Part shown: positions 5,465-9,917 of the stretch, in pieces
Numbering within the stretch: the first letter of the stretch is position 1
Layout of the letters: each line of letters begins with the position of its first letter
Source of the DNA: Bacteroidota bacterium
Lineage (GTDB): Bacteria; Bacteroidota; Bacteroidia; Bacteroidales; PXBB01
Assembly (NCBI GenBank): GCA_022708385.1
Contig: JAKIYU010000072.1
Span: forward strand, 1 to 9,917
Length of the DNA stretch: 9,917 bases
Reading direction: 5' to 3'
The notes under the pieces: model-generated
Database searches by the model: none
Told to the model about the DNA's origin: nothing
What the model saw: the letters and a program-made list of their open reading frames with translations, nothing else
Program-made: the position numbers and the translations under genes

Positions 5465-7804
5465 ATGCAAGGACTAAGAATCAGGAATATATTGGTTTTT
5501 ATTATTGTTGCTTCAGTGTTTTCGCAGGTCGAATGCCAGATTGTGCTGAAACAGCATAATACGGTAGGCTCAGAGTTGTACGCCGATGCGCCCTACCGGA
5601 TTTTGAAATATAACAACAGCGGCAACCTCAACAGCCTGCCGGTGCATTTTTATATCCATCATTCCAACAGTGGTATATATAATAATGAACTCGCTTTTAT
5701 TGATATAAAGATTAAAAATGCCGAAGATTCAGTTTTTACACAACTCCTTACTTATAACTCTTTGAGTAATATTGCTTTTAATGCCCTGCTTTTGCATGGT
5801 TCACAAGGTGACCCCGTTTTTGGAGTTCAGGATTTTTGGGATAGCCGTCCCCAGAAATCCTCGCAGCATACCATCGTGTTCACACGCGATTTGAATCTCT
5901 GGCTACCTCCTGTTCCTTATGTGGATATTGAACTGCCTTATTTCTATTTCACGTTCAATATACCCGGCAACAGCTTGGCAGGTTTTAACGATGTGGTTGA
6001 TATTGAAGTAACTTTCGGCCTCGACTGGAACCCTGATGAGTATGTGTACCTGAGAGTTAACCGCAGTGAAAACAGTTTTCCCCGCGTTACGAACTGGTAC
6101 AGGGGCGATGTGCATTTTCACGGTATATTTACACAGAACGATGCTGAAAACGGTCTGCCGCTCGAAGCTTCCAAATATGTTGCACAACAAACCGGCCTCG
6201 ACTGGATTACCGTTACCGACCACAGTTGCGATTTTGACAACTACGGCACATCCATGCAGGACAACTGGAACAGGCTTGGACAAAAGATTTACGAACTGAA
6301 CAACCAGGATTCATCGTTTATATTGATAAGAGGCCTTGAACTTTCGATAAAAAACAGTGAAGACAAAACCGTACATGCGCTTATTTATCCCTGCGATACA
6401 GCACCTTATAGCCTTTCTTATATTTCCGACGGCGGCGGGGATGTATCGGGCACTATTCTGCATATTAACGATGCTGTTGATTCTCTTGTTATTTACAATG
6501 CCTTTGCTTATGCTGCCCATCCCTTTGCCGAAAAGGATGAACTGCCCTTTACTGTCAATGGTGGCTCATGGAATCTTAACGATAACCTTTTTCCCGAAGA
6601 TGGCATGCCTCACCCTTCGCTAGGCACTGTTATTTCTAACAACATCTCGCTTCCCAGCGATGTATTTGAAAATTCCGCGCTAAGTCTTTTAAAGAAAAAT
6701 ATTTGCGGAGTCGAAATATGGAATTATTGGAAAACACTTAATTCAGACGAAAATCCCTATAATCCATGGAACGTTATGTACGAGCCACAGGCTGTAACAT
6801 TTTCAACCGTGCCTTTGTCGGAGCCTTCACACCATATTTACAGACTGATTCAGAATATGGACATTTATTCATCTATTCTGAGGCGTGGTCTCATAGAGAA
6901 GAATACAAACGGCAATCTTGCAGACTGGAAGTTTTTCTTAAGTGGCGGCAGCGATGCCCATGGCGATTTTAATTATTCTAACACTTCTTTCCTTTCTTTT
7001 GCAGGCATTAATTACGATAAGGTAACCGATAATTCTATTGGAAAAATTAATACACTGGTATATTGCCCAAACGGTATGGGGCCTTATGGCACAAATATTT
7101 TACATGCCCTTCGTAATGGCCATTCAGTAATGTCGTCGGGACCGGTGCTTACACTGTCGGTATATGAAAACGGACTTCCACTCGCCATTGTGGGCGAAGA
7201 TAAAATATTTACCTGCCCATCGACCACTTCTGTTGAACTTCAGATAACAACCAACGATGAGTTTGGCTATGCAAGCAACCTGGCCCTGATAGTCGGTACC
7301 GAAAATGGAGAACAACGCCTTTCCCTTCCTGTTTCTCAGAATACTGTTTCTCTTTCTCTTGATGGAATAATTGACCAACTGCACATTTTCTCATTGTGTA
7401 ATAATAAATGGTTCTATGTAAGGGCTGAACTTGAAACACACAGGTACTATTCATTGTTCGAATCGCAGCTATTTAAAAAAAATCAGGAGTTTTTCCATTG
7501 CTTTACAAACCCTGTATGGCTCAAAGGTAACCTTGTAACATCTATCGACAAAGCGGGCGCAGAAACAAAAAAAATGAGTCTTTATCCCAATCCTGCTACG
7601 GAAAATGTTTACATTATACATGATAATAACACCTCCATTACAGACATTGAGGTTTACTCCTGTCTAGGTAATCTGCTATATAAAAACTCAAACACTTACA
7701 TTGAAAGCACTGGCTTGGATATTCAAACCCTAAAACCCGGTTTGTATTTTGTTAAAGTTAGAACAGAAAAGGAAACCGAAGTGCTTAGCCTGATAAAAAA
7801 ATAG
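5465..7804 (+). CDS. T9SS-exported PHP-superfamily metallohydrolase (CehA/McbA-like)
   Basis: A 779-residue protein. The signal peptide spans about residues 1-24, with probable cleavage VEC|QI. Residues about 25-205 form an N-terminal beta-rich region of unknown family. The PHP domain (about 210-560) shows the ordered metal ligands: RGDVHFHG (H217, H219), VTDHS (D252, H253), GLELS (E292), H304, AAHPF (H352), GVEIWNYW (E417) and GGSDAHGD (D497, H499). The EIWN and SDAH motifs and the following LRNGHSVMSSGP (549-560) resemble CehA/McbA-type hydrolases. A small beta domain precedes the C-terminal T9SS type A sorting domain (about 704-779), with LYPNP at 706-710, LKPGLYFVKV and a basic end. The protein should therefore cross the outer membrane and be anchored at the surface or released. 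By family it hydrolyses an ester, phosphoester or amide bond using two or three metal ions; the substrate is unknown. No partner enzyme lies beside it. Confidence 0.9.
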   Translation: MQGLRIRNILVFIIVASVFSQVECQIVLKQHNTVGSELYADAPYRILKYNNSGNLNSLPVHFYIHHSNSGIYNNELAFIDIKIKNAEDSVFTQLLTYNSLSNIAFNALLLHGSQGDPVFGVQDFWDSRPQKSSQHTIVFTRDLNLWLPPVPYVDIELPYFYFTFNIPGNSLAGFNDVVDIEVTFGLDWNPDEYVYLRVNRSENSFPRVTNWYRGDVHFHGIFTQNDAENGLPLEASKYVAQQTGLDWITVTDHSCDFDNYGTSMQDNWNRLGQKIYELNNQDSSFILIRGLELSIKNSEDKTVHALIYPCDTAPYSLSYISDGGGDVSGTILHINDAVDSLVIYNAFAYAAHPFAEKDELPFTVNGGSWNLNDNLFPEDGMPHPSLGTVISNNISLPSDVFENSALSLLKKNICGVEIWNYWKTLNSDENPYNPWNVMYEPQAVTFSTVPLSEPSHHIYRLIQNMDIYSSILRRGLIEKNTNGNLADWKFFLSGGSDAHGDFNYSNTSFLSFAGINYDKVTDNSIGKINTLVYCPNGMGPYGTNILHALRNGHSVMSSGPVLTLSVYENGLPLAIVGEDKIFTCPSTTSVELQITTNDEFGYASNLALIVGTENGEQRLSLPVSQNTVSLSLDGIIDQLHIFSLCNNKWFYVRAELETHRYYSLFESQLFKKNQEFFHCFTNPVWLKGNLVTSIDKAGAETKKMSLYPNPATENVYIIHDNNTSITDIEVYSCLGNLLYKNSNTYIESTGLDIQTLKPGLYFVKVRTEKETEVLSLIKK

Positions 7805-7830
7805 CAAACTGACTTTTATGGTACGGTTCT

Positions 7831-7865
7831 TGAAAATGGGTGCCGCCCTTTATGAAAATGGGTGC
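7831..7865. repeat. Two identical 13-bp direct repeats, 22 bp apart (possible regulator sites)
   Basis: TGAAAATGGGTGC occurs at 7831-7843 and again at 7853-7865, with start-to-start distance 22 bp, about two helical turns. The second copy ends 17 bp before the -7 element at 7883 and so covers the expected -33 zone; the first lies just upstream. Same-face tandem sites here suit a transcription factor acting on the 7929 gene. The G-rich half stands out in otherwise AT-rich spacer. A chance or relict duplication cannot be excluded. Confidence 0.5.
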
Positions 7866-7882
7866 ACTTCCAAATAATTGTT

Positions 7883-7890
7883 TATTTTTG
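7883..7890 (+). promoter_or_regulatory. Bacteroidetes -7 element for the 7929-9917 unit
   Basis: TATTTTTG matches TAnnTTTG exactly and is followed by CA. It lies 38 bp before the ATG at 7929, giving a leader of about 33 nt. No canonical -33 TTG is found at the proper spacing. That position is occupied by the second 13-bp direct repeat, which would fit an activator-dependent promoter. Confidence 0.5.
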
Positions 7891-7928
7891 CATTCTGAGA
7901 GAAATAACTAATAATTAAACATATACAA

Positions 7929-9278
7929 ATGAGAAAAATCTTATTTTTTTCAGTACTTTTTAGTGTACTGATGTGTGTACAGGCTTTAAATGCCCAATCG
8001 AACAAAAAAAACAAAAACAAAGGTAATACCCAAACATCCACCCAGCCGACACCGGCGGTTAATAACCCAAAAGCCAACGAAAATGTGGTGCTGAATGATA
8101 AGCTTCCCAGGGACAACAGCACAACTGTTGAAGCCAAGGGTGTTGGTGTTCGTAGGGACGATGCATTGCAGGATGCCCTCAGGAATGCTGTCGGGCAGGC
8201 AGTTGGTGTGGCGCTAACCTCCGAATCGGCTGTTGAGAATTTTGTGCTTATAAAAGATGCCATTTCAACTCATACCGAGGGATATATATCATCGTACAAG
8301 GTAGTCAACGAAGCGCCTTTTCCCGACAGATACGAAATAACGGTCAGCGCTACCGTAAGTCTATCGCCGCTTAAGGCCGATGCCCAGGTGCTGGCCCAGT
8401 CGATAGGCGGGGTGCGCTTTCTGGTTATGTACGACCCCTCTGCCGTTAAAGAAGATGAAGTGGCTAATTATGACTTTGCCTGTGAACGTATTAACGAATA
8501 CCTCGCCGAGAGAAAATACCGCTATATTGACAGGAAAAGATTCGAAAGCCTGAAGAAGGAAGCCATTGGTATTTACCAAAACAGCGAAACCAATCAGGAA
8601 ACCTTTGTGCAGCGCATAGGTATGATGGCCGACGCCCAGTTTATTATCTTCATTAGCAAAATTTCGGTTACTTCCCGTTCCGAAGCCTTCGACACACGAA
8701 CATCATCAAAAATTAGTATTGAAGCACGCGCTTACGACAACTGTACGGCAGAAGGATTAGGCACTATCGCTATCGAAAGCGACTGGAAAGGTTCTAGGGA
8801 TCCTAAAACAGGAATAAACGATGGCATTAAGGAAGCTGTAAATAATAACTTCAGCAAATTGCTTTATCTTTTCAATCAATACGTTGGCAATTGGGTAAAT
8901 AACGGCACACCCTTCGAACTGCGCTTTTATTCAATTGGTACATTCAGGGATTTCAGAGATTTGAGAGCCAAAATGCTCGCTGACCCTAAATTTGGAGGAC
9001 AACTTGAAATACTCAGTTTTAATAATTACACCAAGCTCAACCTGACCTTTAAAGATAAACCTGATGAGCTTGCTTATAAAGTTCTCGATTATGCAGATGC
9101 CATACCGGAATTTAAAAATAAAGTTCTTGATGTGAAGTTAATTTACGGAAGGCAGATCAATTTCGCCCCACAAAAGGTAAATGTGCCCGAATTACAACCC
9201 GCTGCAGGTGCTGCAGAACCAAAACCGGCCACTGGTACAAAACCAGCTCAACCCAAACCTGATAATAACAGAAAATAA
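7929..9278 (+). CDS. Exported FlgT/CsgG-like periplasmic protein of unknown function
   Basis: A 449-residue protein. The signal peptide spans residues 1-22, with cleavage ALNA|QS. A Lys/Asn/Thr/Pro-rich linker (24-50) follows. Residues about 65-143 match the pattern of the FlgT N-terminal/LPP20-type domain: VEAKGVGVRRDDALQDALRNA, GQAVGVALTSES, then HTEGYISSYKVVNEAP and a beta strand ending in V-ATVSL. Residues about 160-320 have a CsgG/LpoB-like alpha-beta pattern: VRFLVMYDP, a helix INEYLAERKYRYIDRKRF, GMMADAQFIIFISKISV and SIEARAYDNCTAEGLGTIAIES, followed by two helices. Residues 328-410 may form a third small domain, and a Pro/Ala/Lys-rich tail ends the protein. No lipobox Cys is present, so it is probably soluble periplasmic. 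No flagellar gene is in view and most Bacteroidetes lack flagella, so FlgT function is unlikely. It shares a transcript with the next gene (21-bp gap, no promoter). Fold assignment is moderate; function is unknown. Confidence 0.85.
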   Translation: MRKILFFSVLFSVLMCVQALNAQSNKKNKNKGNTQTSTQPTPAVNNPKANENVVLNDKLPRDNSTTVEAKGVGVRRDDALQDALRNAVGQAVGVALTSESAVENFVLIKDAISTHTEGYISSYKVVNEAPFPDRYEITVSATVSLSPLKADAQVLAQSIGGVRFLVMYDPSAVKEDEVANYDFACERINEYLAERKYRYIDRKRFESLKKEAIGIYQNSETNQETFVQRIGMMADAQFIIFISKISVTSRSEAFDTRTSSKISIEARAYDNCTAEGLGTIAIESDWKGSRDPKTGINDGIKEAVNNNFSKLLYLFNQYVGNWVNNGTPFELRFYSIGTFRDFRDLRAKMLADPKFGGQLEILSFNNYTKLNLTFKDKPDELAYKVLDYADAIPEFKNKVLDVKLIYGRQINFAPQKVNVPELQPAAGAAEPKPATGTKPAQPKPDNNRK

Positions 9279-9299
9279 ATAATTTAAATTCTAAATAAA

Positions 9300-9917
9300 A
9301 TGAAAAGAACTATTTCAACTGTAGTACTTCTTACGGTACTTATTTTTAATGCTATGTCGCAATCGGCCACAGTAACTGTTTTTAGCCAGGAAGGTGAAAA
9401 ATTCTGGGTAGTACTCAATGGTATAAAGCAAAACGATGCTCCCATGACTAACGTTAAGGTAACAGGCCTTACATCACCGAATTACCGTTTGAAAATTATT
9501 TTTGAAGATGAGAAAAACAACTCCATTGATAAGGATATAATGACTCGTGATGTTGATAATGTATTGTGTGATCAGACATACATTTTAAAAAAGGATAAAA
9601 AGGGAAAATATGTTATGAGACTTAAAAGCTTTGAACCTGTTAAAAACATTGCCGCCACAGTCGAACCCAACCAGGTGGCCGTACCCTTTACCAATGTGGA
9701 AAGAACAGTTACTCCTCCTGCACAAACAGGGCAACAGAAACAACCCGAAAAGCCACAGACTTTGGGCGATGTAAAACCTGCCCCTGCTAAAGAAAATTCA
9801 GGTATGAACATAACTATAAAAGATCCTGCTACGGGAGAAAATATAAGTATGAATATGAATATCTCTGAAACGGGCGTTGGTGTTGATGTGAAGGCCCCTG
9901 GCAATGAAAATATAGGC
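9300..9917 (+). CDS. DUF4476-type secreted protein, N-terminal part (runs off right edge)
   Basis: ATG at 9300 opens a frame that stays open for 206 codons to the window edge. The signal peptide spans residues 1-20 (MKRTISTVVLLTVLIFNAMS, then Q21). Residues about 22-110 match the conserved start of Bacteroidetes DUF4476-containing proteins: VFSQEGEKFWVVLNGIKQN, the motif TNVKVTGLTSPNYRLKIIFED, then a basic strand ILKKDKKGKYVMRL. A Pro/Gln/Asn-rich linker follows, with MNITIKDPATGENISMNMN (about 168-186) and GVGVDVKAP, typical of the low-complexity region before the C-terminal DUF4476 domain. That domain itself would lie beyond the window, so the family call rests on the N-terminal pattern. 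The 21-bp AT-rich gap to the upstream gene lacks a promoter or Shine-Dalgarno box, so the two are read as one operon. Function of the family is not established. Confidence 0.85.
   Translation, partial: MKRTISTVVLLTVLIFNAMSQSATVTVFSQEGEKFWVVLNGIKQNDAPMTNVKVTGLTSPNYRLKIIFEDEKNNSIDKDIMTRDVDNVLCDQTYILKKDKKGKYVMRLKSFEPVKNIAATVEPNQVAVPFTNVERTVTPPAQTGQQKQPEKPQTLGDVKPAPAKENSGMNITIKDPATGENISMNMNISETGVGVDVKAPGNENIG

Noticed and set aside
5465..5540. Lipoprotein signal at Cys24 of the PHP hydrolase
   Set aside because: The preceding residues (SQVE) do not fit a lipobox with small residues at -1 and -3 and Leu-like at -3/-4. Signal peptidase I cleavage before Gln25 fits the neighbours better.
7833..7851. 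Possible terminator hairpin after the PHP hydrolase gene
   Set aside because: The GGG/CCC stem is only 3 bp, plus AAA/TTT with a bulge, and is not followed by a T-run. The sequence is better explained as part of the 13-bp direct repeats.
1465..8011. Runs of eight A (1465-1472, 7475-7482, 7567-7574, 8004-8011) as phase-variation or slippage sites
   Set aside because: They are all Lys/Asn codons in intact frames, similar runs recur through AT-rich genes, and nothing shows alternative lengths. The two just ahead of the T9SS sorting domain could remove it by slippage, but this is pure speculation.
7850..8263. Minus-strand open frame of 137 codons antisense to the FlgT-like gene
   Set aside because: Low-complexity Ser/Thr/Leu product overlapping a well-supported plus-strand gene and the promoter region.
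9572..9904. Minus-strand open frame of 110 codons at the right edge
   Set aside because: It lies opposite the DUF4476-type gene, whose frame has a signal peptide and a recognisable conserved N-terminal region; the antisense product has no family features.

Overview
The window reads as chromosome of a Bacteroidota (Bacteroidetes) bacterium, probably Bacteroidales-like. The evidence is a protein with a type IX secretion (T9SS) C-terminal sorting domain, an OmpA protein with PD40 and carboxypeptidase-regulatory-like domains, an OprO/P-family porin, the start of a DUF4476-type protein, candidate promoters of the Bacteroidetes form TAnnTTTG, no Shine-Dalgarno boxes, and signal peptides whose predicted cleavage leaves an N-terminal Gln. 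No tRNA, rRNA, CRISPR array, transposase or phage gene is visible. No stretch over 300 bases lacks a gene; the longest gap is 124 bp.

Layout. (1) 1-2557, plus strand: the 3' part of an OmpA-type peptidoglycan-anchored protein, then, after 30 bp, a secreted protein with an N-terminal beta domain, a long charged helix and a C-terminal SPOR domain. Both should touch peptidoglycan from the periplasm. (2) 2581-4068, minus strand: malQ, a compact GH77 4-alpha-glucanotransferase and the only cytoplasmic enzyme here. It converges on the SPOR gene across 23 bp. (3) 4069-4174: an AT-rich divergent intergenic region with a 9-bp inverted repeat. (4) 4175-5380, plus: an outer-membrane porin. (5) 5465-7804, plus: a 779-residue exported metallohydrolase of the PHP superfamily (CehA/McbA type) ending in a T9SS sorting domain. 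(6) 7805-7928: an intergenic region with two identical 13-bp direct repeats 22 bp apart upstream of a good -7 element. (7) 7929-9917, plus: a two-gene unit of a FlgT/CsgG-like periplasmic protein and the N-terminal two thirds or so of a DUF4476-type protein that runs off the right edge.

Almost everything except MalQ is cell envelope: two peptidoglycan binders, an outer-membrane channel, a T9SS cargo enzyme and a pair of uncharacterised periplasmic proteins. No classical defence, mobile or biosynthetic system is present. The less explained parts are the FlgT/CsgG-like plus DUF4476 pair with its repeat-bearing promoter region, the T9SS-exported PHP hydrolase, and the SPOR protein with its hendecad repeat.
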